The notes under the pieces: model-generated
Told to the model about the DNA's origin: nothing
The model's database searches: none
What the model saw: only the letters and a program-made list of their open reading frames with translations
Made by a program: the position numbers and the translations under genes
Part shown: positions 23,259 to 33,369 of the stretch, in pieces
How positions within the stretch are numbered: the stretch's first letter is position 1
Layout: each line of letters begins with the position of its first letter
Assembly: GCA_025617745.1 (NCBI GenBank)
Contig: CM046861.1
Coordinates: 12,548,516 to 12,612,515, forward strand
DNA: 64,000 nucleotides
Direction of reading: 5' to 3'
Source: Heliocidaris erythrogramma
Lineage: Eukaryota; Echinodermata; Echinoidea; Camarodonta; Echinometridae

Positions 23259-23409
23259 ATAAACATTTTTATAACACTCTTTATGGAGAAAGATCTTTTT
23301 CTTCATCAAGAACAAAAAATAGTAAAGACCAATTGAGAGAGGTGCTTGTGAGGTTAAGCTCAGAGTCGCCAAATTTCATATTATTGATACATGTATGATC
23401 AAACTTGTT

Positions 23410-23646
23410 TCAGGGACGGCCTCTTCTTGATGCCATACGCAGCCCCGTGCTATCGACGAAGTCCTCCGCACAAAAGTGCTCGGAGCACACAACACTGTGC
23501 TCACTCGGCCCCTTCCAATGGGCGCGAGTTAATTTTACTTTTGCGGTCCATTTCCTTCTTATATTTGGGTCTTTAGGGAATAAATGTAGACTGACACCCT
23601 CCTTTGTGGTGTTACTGCAACCTGCAACAACGCAGCGTTGCGGCAT
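23410..23646 (-). CDS. THAP-domain exon
   Basis: Minus strand, start placed at MPQRC because THAP domains begin at the extreme N-terminus with M-P-x-x-C; an upstream in-frame ATG (23742) adds residues unlike the family. Seen: Cys5 and Cys10 of the C2CH zinc site (CVVAGC), a FPKDPNIRRKW segment, a second conserved Trp, and VCSEHF with the final Cys and His, followed by an acidic-aromatic pair (EDF). The frame is open for about 79 codons and ends STGLRMASRRGRP. The family's terminal AVPT-type motif is absent, so a downstream exon is missing or the frame has decayed; no clean donor was identified. THAP domains bind DNA and occur in P-element and Kolobok transposases and in host factors. Its position just inside the right end suggests the N-terminus of a transposon protein. 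Confidence 0.75.
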   Translation of the reverse strand: MPQRCVVAGCSNTTKEGVSLHLFPKDPNIRRKWTAKVKLTRAHWKGPSEHSVVCSEHFCAEDFVDSTGLRMASRRGRP

Positions 23647-23752
23647 ACTTCGCTTTAGAGGTGGTTTTCGAGGTGGTATACACAACAGAAAGTTAGTTTG
23701 CACATGTAATACATAGGCAATATTGTAAACAAGCATCGGCAATGTCGGTTTG

Positions 23753-23760
23753 TGACGTCA
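23753..23760. promoter_or_regulatory. CRE-like site, right subterminal
   Basis: Seen: TGACGTCA about 203 bases from the right terminus and just upstream of the minus-strand THAP exon, mirroring the two sites at the left end. Confidence 0.4.
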
Positions 23761-23967
23761 CACGTCAATCATGCTCGCGGAACGCGAATTCGGGGTTTAA
23801 AAGGGGGCGGAGCTTAGCAGACTGTTTTGGACATGAATACATGGGGGAAATATTATTTTAAAAATATTTTGATACGTATTTATTGCAAACGGATGTGATT
23901 TTTCAATTTAGATGAGATGCATGTACAAAATACCAAGAATTATAATTTCATAAAAGGGGACCTTTAA

Positions 23968-24363
23968 ATATGAATTGTGAGCGCTGTCTAGGTTTCTATT
24001 CAAATCGGCAAGACTGCTCAGAAAGAAATCGTGTGCATCCATGTATTTGCGAAAGCCACAAACTGAACATTTTTTTCGGTGTATAGGACAAGTCAATTAT
24101 CGCCTCAATTTGAACCATTCCTGGTAGTCTCTTTCGTCGATATTTGGATTAATTTTTGAAATAATCAAAGAAGACTGATATAGTGATAGTGATATATATG
24201 TAACTAGTGTTGGGTACATCTTTATAGCCTTATAAAGGTGAAACGTCAAGAAGATTTTCCTATAGGGACAGTAATTACAGTGTGTGCAGGACATACGGGA
24301 CTCGACGAGGAAGTATTAAATCTACAGGTGTACCCATATTAGAGGGTAAGAGAGTGGTTAAAG
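23968..24363 (+). other. Presumed promoter/5'UTR of the Reeler-EGF gene
   Basis: Seen: about 400 bases between the TTAA element and the start codon. No TATA box in a convincing place. The start context is AAAGATGGCGCCG: A at -3 and G at +4, good for initiation, and a YY1-like AAGATGGC core overlaps the ATG. Transcription start not determined. Confidence 0.35.
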
Positions 24364-24589
24364 ATGGCGCCGAATATGAGGAGGACACTTCTGCCTATCA
24401 TCATTGGATCAGTTACGTTCCTTGTCCTGTGTCAGTTTCCCTCCGGCAACGCGCTTCCGACGGGAGCCCCTTCTTCCGCCTGCAACGATATGATACCCTC
24501 AGGTCATGGCGTATCTGCCCAGACCACGGCCAGTCCTTACATCATCTCCGTGAACCCTGCATTCTACAAGGCAGGACAGAGTCTAACTG
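24364..24589 (+). CDS. Reeler-EGF protein, exon 1 (signal peptide, Reeler start)
   Basis: Begins a secreted or cell-surface protein. Seen: MAPNMRR, a hydrophobic signal peptide (LLPIIIGSVTFLVLC, about residues 9-23), a likely cleavage site before LPTGAP, then SSACNDMIPSGHG and SPYIISVNPAFYKAGQSLT. Family knowledge: PxGAPxxAC-x-DM-PxHG followed by YxPGQ is the start of the Reeler domain of reelin, F-spondin and DOMON/ferric-chelate reductase-like proteins. The exon ends in phase 1 at a good donor (ACTG|GTAAGG) and joins exon 2 to read SLTVTIS, exactly as Reeler domains do. The start choice rests on the signal peptide and Kozak context. Confidence 0.85.
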
Positions 24590-25525
24590 GTAAGGCCTCT
24601 TTGCTTCAAAGGCATTTATGAAACTTGATCAGGTGAAGGAGAGATGTAAATTCTATTACAATGCACTATGCTACTTATTTATATTATTTATTTATTTATT
24701 TTTAAAAATATTGTATTATGTTAATCAGGGAATCGTTATCATGGTTATGTATCGTTTAAATGTTTATATTGAAACGGAAATAATATTTCAAACTAAATCA
24801 AATCAAATTAAAGGGAAGGAATTTGGGTTGCTAGAAACCTAGTGTTCAGAATAAATTGTGAAAGGCAAGAGGACAAAGTTCATGTGTATTTCATGTAAAG
24901 ATTTCTCTCCAGCATAGAATGGATGTTGAAAATGAAATTCACATTTATTTCCTTCTACTAAACTGTAAAAAGTGGTTAATAGAATTATGAATACACATGA
25001 CAAAAAAAGAAGATGTCGAAACACCGAAAAGAGACATCAGGGACAACACGTTGCTGTAAAAAACATCCTCATAATTATGAATATGTTAATTTGCATAACA
25101 AAAGGGAGGAAATTTGGATTAGTTAAGAATATGCAGTAAATATGATCACGTCGAAAAAATGCTTTGTGACGATTGATGGAATTCCATGGTCATATACAAT
25201 ATTTAAAAGATGATACATGTATGTGTTTGTATTGTTTCGCTTTTTCTTCATGGATTCCATGAATACACTATTCAAAATAATTATGTTTGTCTTCTATGAA
25301 CCCGACAGTTCAAGAAACATTTGTATATAAATATTTTGATTTATTAATGTATTATGTATTTACATTATAAATGTGATTTACCTTGAATATATTTGTTAAT
25401 TTGTTGCGACTGAAATTCAATAAAATCCCTGTGGAGGGAAAAATATTGGGAAAAAATATACAATGTTTGAAGTTCACGTAATTATAGTTGTAATTGTCAA
25501 CAAATGAAGAAAGTTTAACAATGTG
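24590..25525 (+). other. Start of intron 1, no feature
   Basis: Seen: the intron opens with GTAAGG and runs about 10.2 kb to the acceptor at 34769. This first part holds only AT-rich sequence. Confidence 0.4.
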
Positions 25526-25715
25526 GGAGAGGTGTTGTGGTCTAGTGGATAAGTAATCGGACTGCAGATCACAAGGTACGGGGTTCGAATCCCACTACGG
25601 CACTAACCTCCTTTGGCAAGACACTAATCTACATTTACCACTCTCCAACCGGGTACCTGATTATGCTTGAGCGGCTCGGCTATAACCGGGGTAATAATAT
25701 GTCTAAGCTTTTTTA
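25526..25715 (+). mobile_element. tRNA-derived SINE
   Basis: Seen: A box TGGTCTAGTGG (25538-25548) and B box GGTTCGAATCC (25582-25592) at tRNA-like spacing, followed by CCTTTGGCAAGACACTAATC and ACTCTCCAACCGGGTACC. The same body occurs in the SINE at 41770-42127. The expected 3' tail is lost here. Polymerase III internal promoter. Confidence 0.8.
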
Positions 25716-25829
25716 CTTTCATCAATACATTCAGCTATTAAAGACAAGGACATTGTCTTACAGTATAAGAACTAGAGTTGAACAAGTACAACTATACAGA
25801 TGGGCCGTAGAACAGTGAAGTGAGGAGTG

Positions 25830-26390
25830 AGTGGTATTTATCAGGGGGAAAATAGCACTTATTAGAAAGTGAAAGGGGAATAATCTAACTAAAATTTGGG
25901 CACTCTTAAGATTTGAAAAAAGGGAGTGGGTCAAAAGGGCAATGGGGGGGGGGGGGGGGACACTTGTCAGAAGTAAAAAAAAAAGGCATACATGAGATTT
26001 GAAAGGGAGCACTTATCAAAATGGGAAAGGGGCATTTATAAGAAAGGAATATTATCACTTATTTTGAAGTAAAGAATGGAAAAGGGGCACTTAAAAAGAG
26101 GGGGAAGGAGACTTAATGGAAATGAAAAGGGGAACTTATCAGAGGTAAATAGGGGCACTCATCAGATTTGAAAAGGGGCACTTATTAGGATTGGGAAAGG
26201 GCATTAAATGGAAAGAAAAAGGGGCACTTATGAGACTTGAAAAAGGGCACTTATCGGAAGGGGAAAAGAGCACTTATAAAAGAGAAAATGGGGCACTTAT
26301 TCTGATAAGCGATAAGTGCCCTTTTCAAAAGTAAATTAGGGGCACTATGGGTGCTTGAAAAAGTGGATGGGGGCACTGTGCCCCCCCCCC
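25830..26390 (+). repeat. GGGGCACTTAT minisatellite (intron 1)
   Basis: Seen: about fifteen degenerate ~30-bp units, GAAAAGGGGCACTTATCAGA-like, ending in a C-run. The same motif in reverse orientation fills 49715-50400. Confidence 0.75.
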
Positions 26391-27607
26391 CCTCCCTGAG
26401 TGCTGCATCTGGTAAAAAGGACATGTTTGTATTAGTACATATTGGTAGGCTGTCCTACGTTTGTATGTTTCATCATTGCTTTCCTGTGGGTTGTCGGTCT
26501 ACTGAGATAATCCCAGCATTATTGTTCTGTAATAGGTAATGAATAGTGACAAAATGTAATAAATGGAGCTATATTTGAGTAGTCGCAATCTTCTCAATTA
26601 ATGTACTCTCTTTGTTGATATAGTTATGGTAAGTGCTGTTTGAAGTAACAAGGAACAATGGTGGTTAAAAAGTACAATGAATTCATTTCTGCGTGGGAGA
26701 GGGACTTCAAAAAAACATATTCCAGTTCTGGTTTGGGTATTTTATTTAACATGAAAATGTTGATTTTACATTGTTGGTGTGTGACCTCCAAATTCATGGT
26801 AGGTCAAGTATACTCAATGGATTATTCTATTATTATTCTCATGTATATATTGACTCATAATCATGGTACTAAAATATGTCCTGTTGTTAAAGACCTTAAA
26901 CGGGCAAGAAAAGATAAATGAAGATATACTTGAGAAGTCGCATTCGTCTCAATGTGATATCTGCGTTTATATAGACTTTAATGGTTACGGTAACTGCTGT
27001 TTGAAATAACAAAGAATAATGATGTTTATCAAGTACATGCAATATTAGGTCTGTGTGGGACAGGTACTTCGAAAAAGAAATGTCACTGTCTGGTTCGTTT
27101 CCTTCAATATTGAAATTTATGTTTAAAATATTAATGGTTTTTATTTCGAATATTTTTTAAAGATAAACACAACACAAAAAGTAAGTTCCCCCTGAAACAA
27201 ATCTCTGTAATGTCTGAATCAGTATTCTTTGAGGAAATCTGAATGTACAAAGACATGTATTTCTCAGCTACCTTTCATGTGAAATTTAGGGGAAATCATT
27301 TGAGCATGCTTCAGTGATGCTCTAAAGGCAAAATGACCACTGTTTTAAAGTTCACAAGCTTAATATCATAACTTTGATTCAATGATATTGGAACAAATTT
27401 CAAATTTTCAGCATCAGAAGGCATGCAACAAACGTTTTCTGTGCTTCCTAACATACCAAATGACTTGTGCACAAAATTTCATGCTTGAGTGAGCACAGGG
27501 TGAAAATTGCCCAAACTGCAGTTTTGACATCTTTCCCGTGCGATTGAATTCATGTTTTGCAAAGGTGTTTTTCAACATTTTGCAAACGATATCCATTGTG
27601 GCGTAAC
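26391..27607. other. Intron 1, duplicated ~360-bp segment, no gene
   Basis: Seen: two loosely similar blocks at about 26570-26760 and 26930-27090 (both with AATTCATTTCTGCGTGGGAG-like or GTCTGTGTGGGACAGG sequence and a preceding GGTAA(G)TGCTGTTTGAA) indicate an old tandem duplication. No exon is supported. Confidence 0.4.
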
Positions 27608-27785
27608 TGGGCGTTGTGGCGTGCGCCTGTAATCCAGCTACCAGTGGAAGTTATAAACTGATTCAGCGGACCCAGGTTCGAGACTGAGTCACGTCTTTCG
27701 GATGGTGACGTTAAAGGTCGGTCCCAGACGTAAATAATCATATCTGATTGATACACGTCTGTAAAAACCCAATTACACACAATTA
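27608..27785 (+). mobile_element. SINE with 7SL RNA-like 5' end
   Basis: Seen: GGGCGTTGTGGCGTGCGCCT then GTAATCCAGCTACC, followed 35 bases later by the B-box-like GGTTCGAGACT (27674-27684). Family knowledge: the 5' Alu domain of 7SL RNA reads GGGCGCGGUGGCGCGUGCCU GUAGUCCCAGCUAC, so about 33 positions align with few changes. The 3' body (GTCACGTCTTTCGGATGGTG, GACGTAAATAATCAT) is not 7SL-like as far as I can recall. A tRNA-derived SINE with chance similarity is the alternative. Located in intron 1. Confidence 0.55.
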
Positions 27786-28279
27786 AAGGTAACTAATTCA
27801 AAGTTAATAAAAACAAAAATTACCATATTAAAATTATGCAGTTAAGTATTGCTTTGATTTTGTGCAAATGTTTGTCACTCTGTGTGTAATACACATTAAC
27901 GTCATCTCTTTTTTTTTTGCGCGCGTTATAGTGTATAGTGCACGCTGTCGTTGTTGGGAATGGACTTTATATTTCTGGCCAGGTATTAATTGTTTTTTAC
28001 CTCTCGTTTGCAAAATATTTCGCCTTAGGAGGTGAAATCTACACCTCCACTTAGTATTGCTAGTATCTTGCTACTTATCAATACAAATCCAAGAAACCTG
28101 ACAAAAAGTTTTTGAGGGAGAACCAGAACTAAACATTACCTGTAAGTATGAAGTTAAATCGGAATGAGAATGTTGAGTTCTGGTAACGCACCAATCGCAA
28201 ACGTTCAACAATATCACATGCACAGTCTATTCCGGTCAATCTAAGCCACGTACGCGCACTTTCAAGAAAATATTCTAGA
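27786..28279. other. Intron 1, no feature
   Basis: Seen: AT-rich sequence with no box, exon or clear repeat. Confidence 0.35.
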
Positions 28280-28630
28280 ATTAGTCAAAATTGGTCGTTA
28301 TCTTTCAATCAAAATTTGCTAAAACGTCAAAGTTTTGGAGCTTCGCGCGGGAAGGGGGAAATACCCCACCCCCTCCCTCCCTGCACCACCCTTGTTATCC
28401 AGTGCAATATTGCGTCCACATAAATGAAAAGCAAACTTATTTTCCGCCTAAAAAAAAGGTGCTTCAAGCCGTTATCTTTCTCTCAAATTTGCTATAAAAC
28501 GTCAGAGCTTTAGAGAGGGCGAATTCCCCCTTCCCTGCACCCCCTCCCACAGGAGCACGTTTTGCGTGCTCATCACCAATTTCGCACGCTTCACGTTCTC
28601 ACAACCGCCCCCCCCCCCCCCCCCCCCGAA
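28280..28630 (+). repeat. Copy of the 'TAGCAAATTTGAGAG' repeat, in reverse
   Basis: Seen: TTATCTTTC(A/T)(A/C)TCAAA(A/T)TTTGCTA followed by AAACGTCA(A/G)AG(T/C)TTT occurs twice (about 28300 and 28475), with a C-rich stretch between them. These are the reverse complement of the units in the tandem array at 55314-55960. A run of ~20 C closes the copy. Confidence 0.65.
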
Positions 28631-29565
28631 ATGAAATCCTGGCTATGCGGTTGGATCCTTCACGTCTGTCCATTTTACCCCACACATAAATGCAGACTCT
28701 TTATAATTTGCTTCCTTTGGACATTTATTTGTTCACATATTCATAGAAAGTAAAATTAATACTTTTGAAAATGACCTTGGAATGCACCACTAACCCATTC
28801 TACCAATATTATTGAGTCATTGCTAACTCATCTTTTAGTGTATAGTAAGTTTACCAGAAGGAAAGAGGATTTCTCTTCACTTAGACTTAAGGTAACCCCT
28901 GCCCCATTTTCCCAGAGTCAAGCTTCGTTGTGAATTTGGTCCAGAGGCGGTATTCTGAGATTCATTTTATCTCAGATAAAAATAATCTGAGATTGTCAGT
29001 CAGTGAAATAAAATACCCTTAAAATATGTTGAAATCGGTATTCTGAGAACCGTTTTAGCGAGATTTTATCTCATTTAAGACACGCCCATTTATGATGCCT
29101 TAACCAATAATAAATGTCGTTAGATTTTACATTTATCATGCTGAGCCAATCGAATTGCCAGTCTCTGGGACAACAGAGCGCTAATGCGCTATTTTGACAA
29201 TTTTCAATACGCATGCCTCAAAGGATTTACTTGAAAAAAGGTCCGAGATATTAGAAGACCATCACAAGCATTACGTATTCGCTATTGTCAAAAAAGAGGG
29301 CGGAAAACTCCACAAGCAACTAATCAGAGGTCAAAGTGATCTGAACAAATTTTAAATTGCTTTCTTCTTGCCAAATGAGACTGAGATTTTGCCCCTTATT
29401 GACTCTTCAATTGTAATCATCTGAATATATTTTAATTCCGTAGAGATCAATTGTTAAATATAATTACATTTTTAAGTCATTTCCCGGTGGTTTAGAATTT
29501 GGTTCTATTTACCTTTTTACTTATATCTGTAATTGTAAATGTGTTAACTTGTTAGTTTTCGTTGT
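28631..29565. other. Intron 1, no gene; GGTATTCTGAGA pair
   Basis: Seen: GGTATTCTGAGA occurs at 28947 and 29037 next to TTTTATCTCA(G/T) stretches. They look like parts of a diverged MITE. No coding exon. Confidence 0.4.
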
Positions 29566-32355
29566 TTGTATTGTTTACATTTGTATATGCCTGACCGTAT
29601 TTCATATCAACAATGTCTACAAGATATTGATTTATTGAGAATAAATGAATTGTTATCTCCAATTGATGGTAGTGATTCGTTTAATGGCCCTAATCAAAAG
29701 TATTATTTGCCAAATGAATTTAATTCATCTCTGAAAGATTGTCAGTCCTTCAGACATTATAAAAATAAATGTTCATGCTTGCACGTAAATAGCAGAAGTT
29801 TAAGGAAAAACATCGATGTTTTAACATCCTTTTTAAATTGCATTGATTTAGATTTTTGTGCTATTGGTATCACTGAAACTTGGCTTAAAGTAGAACGTTA
29901 ATGATTTTAAATATTGGCTTAATACTTATTATTGCATAGATGGCATAAATTAAACAAGGTTATCCAAATTCAACGCTTGGAAACATTTGAAGTAATGATT
30001 ATTATCAATTATAAAACGGTAAAATACAGCCCCCGATATAGCAGCTGAAGAGCTCCTCGAACGCTGCTGAGATATGTGACGACACACCCTGAACCAGTCC
30101 TGTCTAAGCAGACGATGTCCCATAACATCTTACACATTTTTCAGAGCCTATTTTGTCATCTCCTCTTCACTTATTTCTCTTCCTTCACTAGCGTCAGTCT
30201 TAATGTTAGTCTGTTGCCTCACTCTTAACTTCGTGTATGGTATTATTTTGATGAAAAATGCAGCGTTAAAAAAATAAAGGAATCAGTCACTTGTAAACAA
30301 AATAAGACGCCATTGTATTTTCAGCTGCTTGCACCGGGCCATATGTTCGGCGTTTCAAGAGGGAACGAATACCATCCTGCTATTATTCGGAGGGCTTTTC
30401 AATTTGAAAGTGGGGTTTATTTCATTGATCATTGACCCTTCTCCTATGTATTTACAATCAAACGGTTTTAGCTATCAGAATCAGTTTCACTTTCCCTTTA
30501 TAATGGTGTGAAATAAGGTCATGTTTAAATACACCAAACTCTTTATAATTTGATAAATAATTGCATTGCAATTACGTTCATTCATTATAGGACGTCGTCT
30601 GCTTAAGCAGGATCGATCCCGAGTGTGACGACATCAAAACATCGCTATATTTCTGGCGAATCCTCGGATATTCCAGATGCTGAGAAGAGCTTTTATTTGT
30701 GTTGTTTTTATAATCACCAGATACGCAGTTGACATAAAACTTATACGATTGCCATCTGTAAGCTTCCCAGTTTCTAGTGATACATTAATTGCCATATTTG
30801 TGATTTTCTTTGAATATCTACTTTAAACAAAATGACCCTGATTATCAAATTGATGGGGACACATTTATAGGTAACTCCCGCCAGGGCCGTAGAGGGGGTG
30901 GAGTGGGAGCTTTTATTCGGAATGATTTTAACTTTGTACATAGAATTCAATTTGATGTTTTTTCTGAATCTGTTGAATCAATTTGTATAGAAATTAAGTC
31001 TTGCCTTAAAAATATTTTATTTAATGTTATTTATAGACCACCTAACTCACCGTTGCCTAATTTCATTCAATCCTTGAATATTATTTTAGAAAATGTAAAT
31101 AGTGAAAATAAATTATTGTATTTCATTGGAGATTTTAATCTTAATTTATATAATGCCTAAATCTTGCCCGTATATTAAAAGATTTTTAGATGCATTTATG
31201 ACAAAGTATGTTTATCTTTTCATTCATTATCCAACCAGAGTTACGGATCAAACTGCAACATTGATTGATAATATTTTCACAAATGATTTGAATGATGTAT
31301 CATGTGGTATTTTCCTTGTTGATATTAGTGACCATTTCCCTATTTTTTGTATACACTATAAAATTATTATAGCTAACAAAAATAAAAAAATAATTAAACG
31401 TGTGTTAAATGATCGAAATATTCAAGATTTTACGAATAAACTGAAGAATGTCGTTTGGCATATAGTTGATGATCCAAATTCTAGTTATAATAATTTTTTG
31501 ATCAATCTTTTGCAAGTTTATGATGATTGTTTCCCAAAGGTTGAAATAAAAAATAAATCAAGGAAAGATAAGCCATGGTTTAATCTACACTTGCGTAAAA
31601 TGTGTAATAAAAAGGTTTATTATATAAGAAATATATTAGAAACCCAACTGAATATAGAGAGCGGACGTATAAATCATTTCGTAATAAAGTAAATAATGAA
31701 ATTAAACGTATTAAAAGGGAATACTTTCAAAATCAATTTTTTGAAGTTAAGTCAAATTTAAAAAGAACTTGGAAAATTATAAACAATACTTTGTGTAATA
31801 AAAGAAAGGGAAAAAAATATTGGAAATATCAATGTTAACTATAAAATTATTAGTAATAAAAGCACAAACATTCAATAAATATTTTATTGAGATTGGTTCT
31901 TCATTAACTAAAAATATACAGTGCAATAGCTATGGCCATAAATTTGTGCAATACTTAAAACATAATATTTATACAGCATTTTTTAATCCCATCACCCTGG
32001 TGAAATAATAAATATTACTTGCAAGTTTGATAATAAATCTAGTGCAGGTTTCGATGAAGTAGATATTTCAATTGTTCCAAAGGTCATACATATCATTTGT
32101 CATCCTCTGTGCAATATATTTAACTCTGTTTTATCTGTTGGTGTATTTCCGGATCAATTAAAGATTGGTAAAGGTGTTCCGGTTTTTAAAAATGGATCTC
32201 CGGCTAATGTTTCAAACTATCGACCTATATAAGTGTTACCAGTGTTCTCAAAAATTCTTCAAAAATGTATATACAATCGCCTTTTATATTTTTTGGATAA
32301 ACATGACATTATTTGTAAATCCCAGTATGGTTTCCGTCCCGGGCGCTCCACATGA
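29566..32355 (+). pseudogene. Decayed LINE (CR1/Jockey group), interrupted by a TTAA element
   Basis: Seen: EN-RT protein fragments in order. 29587-29888 encodes CLHVNSRSLRKNIDVL and GITETWLK. 30827-31155 continues QNDPDYQIDGDTF, GGGVGAFIRNDFN, VIYRPPNS and GDFNLNL. 31138-31690, in another frame, has TLIDNIFTNDL and DISDHFPIF. 31990-32355 carries RT-start motifs (VFPDQLKIGKGVPVFKNGSP, YRPI then a stop, and SQYGFRPGRST). It ends abruptly in the RT domain, so the polymerase core is lost. Frameshifts and stops make it inactive. Removing the insertion at 29889-30822 with one TTAA restores ETWLK-QNDPDY in frame. Confidence 0.85.
29889..30822 (+). mobile_element. 934-bp TTAA-flanked non-autonomous element, copy 1
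   Basis: Seen: TTAA at 29885-29888 and 30823-30826; termini AGTAGAACG and ATATCTACT share the inverted AGTAGA. Longer imperfect inverted repeats lie further in (GTCTAAGCAGACGATGTCCC near 30100, with its partner near 30595). A nearly identical copy in opposite orientation sits at 42536-43467. No transposase frame. TTAA targets are used by piggyBac- and Kolobok-type transposases; the ends match neither clearly. Confidence 0.85.
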
Positions 32356-32807
32356 GAATGTTGCTTGAGAAATAAAGTCAGTACTCAGTTTCTTTTTGTT
32401 TATTTTGATCGCACGACTAGCACCATACTTGTCCAAAATATTGCACTCACCGTGCATCCTAGAGATAAAATAGCCCCTACCCTATTCTAAGTTTTATTTT
32501 ATCTTTCCCACATTATGACTGGCGTAAGCGTTTAAAGCTGTGCGTATCATGCGTACAACATGTACTACATAGATATCAATTGTAAATTATTTGCAATTAA
32601 TCGCAACTTTTTATAAGATGGGGCCCAGTACCTGGAAATCAATGGGTGACAATAATGCCAGTTGCACTCGAGTCGTCAGTTCAGTTGCATTAGGTAACCA
32701 TATTCATTCGTATTAAGACAACCCCCCCCCCCCCCCCCTTATCTCAGTACCCTCTCATTCACTGGACCCACGCTATGCCGCTCCTGTATACCGTGACGCC
32801 TAAAGGG
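32356..32807. other. Intron 1, C-run and MITE half-site
   Basis: Seen: a half-end of the AATCGCAACTTTTTAT MITE near 32600 and a run of ~18 C at 32722. No exon. Confidence 0.35.
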
Positions 32808-32994
32808 TTGGTCAGACAGGTCCGATAACAATAACGATATTTTCAATCATAGGTACGCCCTGCATGCTATATGGTTTGTACGTGTGAGTTATGATCATGA
32901 CTGGTAACTGATAATACGGAAGCTCTAGGGTGTATTTTTAATGAAAATTCTCGTTATCGTTAACTTTATCGGACAAATGTGACCAGCCTTAAAC
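32808..32994. mobile_element. MITE with ~40-bp imperfect inverted repeats
   Basis: Seen: GTTGGTCAGACAGGTCCGAT and AACAATAACGATATTTTC at the left pair with GAAAATTCTCGTTATCGTTA and ATCGGACAAATGTGACCAGC at the right. No coding capacity. Confidence 0.65.
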
Positions 32995-33369
32995 TGTCAG
33001 TGGATATCTTTTGCAGGTATCCATTGTTTCAGAGCAATTCCAAGCGAAACAGGACATGAACCCCAAAATTCCAAATCTTTCTGATCAAATCTGGTGTTAG
33101 ATTAATCGTAAATATCCAAATTTCCATCATCTGATAAAATTGAGATATTTTCACAGTTATAAATACTGAAAATTTGCATAAATGCTTAACATAATCTTTA
33201 AATCAATTTAAATCAAGTGAAAGCAATTGATACCAAAGAGCATAGGTCATACTAATATGACTTGTATGCTGAAATACACTTGATACACAAAGTTTAAGTA
33301 ACATAATAACCAAGAATAGCATAAGTTCTGCATAATTTCTCATACTTCAGTAACCTTGGAAACGATAAC

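Larger units (their letters stand above)
19141..23963. mobile_element. 4.8-kb TTAA-flanked DNA transposon (Kolobok-like) with THAP and P2X7-ballast sequences
   Basis: Seen: the left terminus AGGTCCCCTTTTATG and the reverse complement of the right terminus are identical for 15 bases and similar to about 25. TTAA abuts both ends (19137-19140 and 23964-23967). Both subterminal regions contain TGACGTCA about 170-200 bases in. Inside are a broken P2X7-ballast-like gene on plus (19479-20680), a THAP-domain exon on minus (23410-23646), minisatellite (22280-22895) and a small MITE (23078-23258). Family knowledge: TTAA duplication, 5' ends beginning RRG and a THAP-domain transposase are Kolobok hallmarks. 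No catalytic transposase domain is seen, so this copy looks non-autonomous or decayed. The alternative is a host segment between two unrelated MITE ends, but the exact terminal match makes that less likely. Confidence 0.75.
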
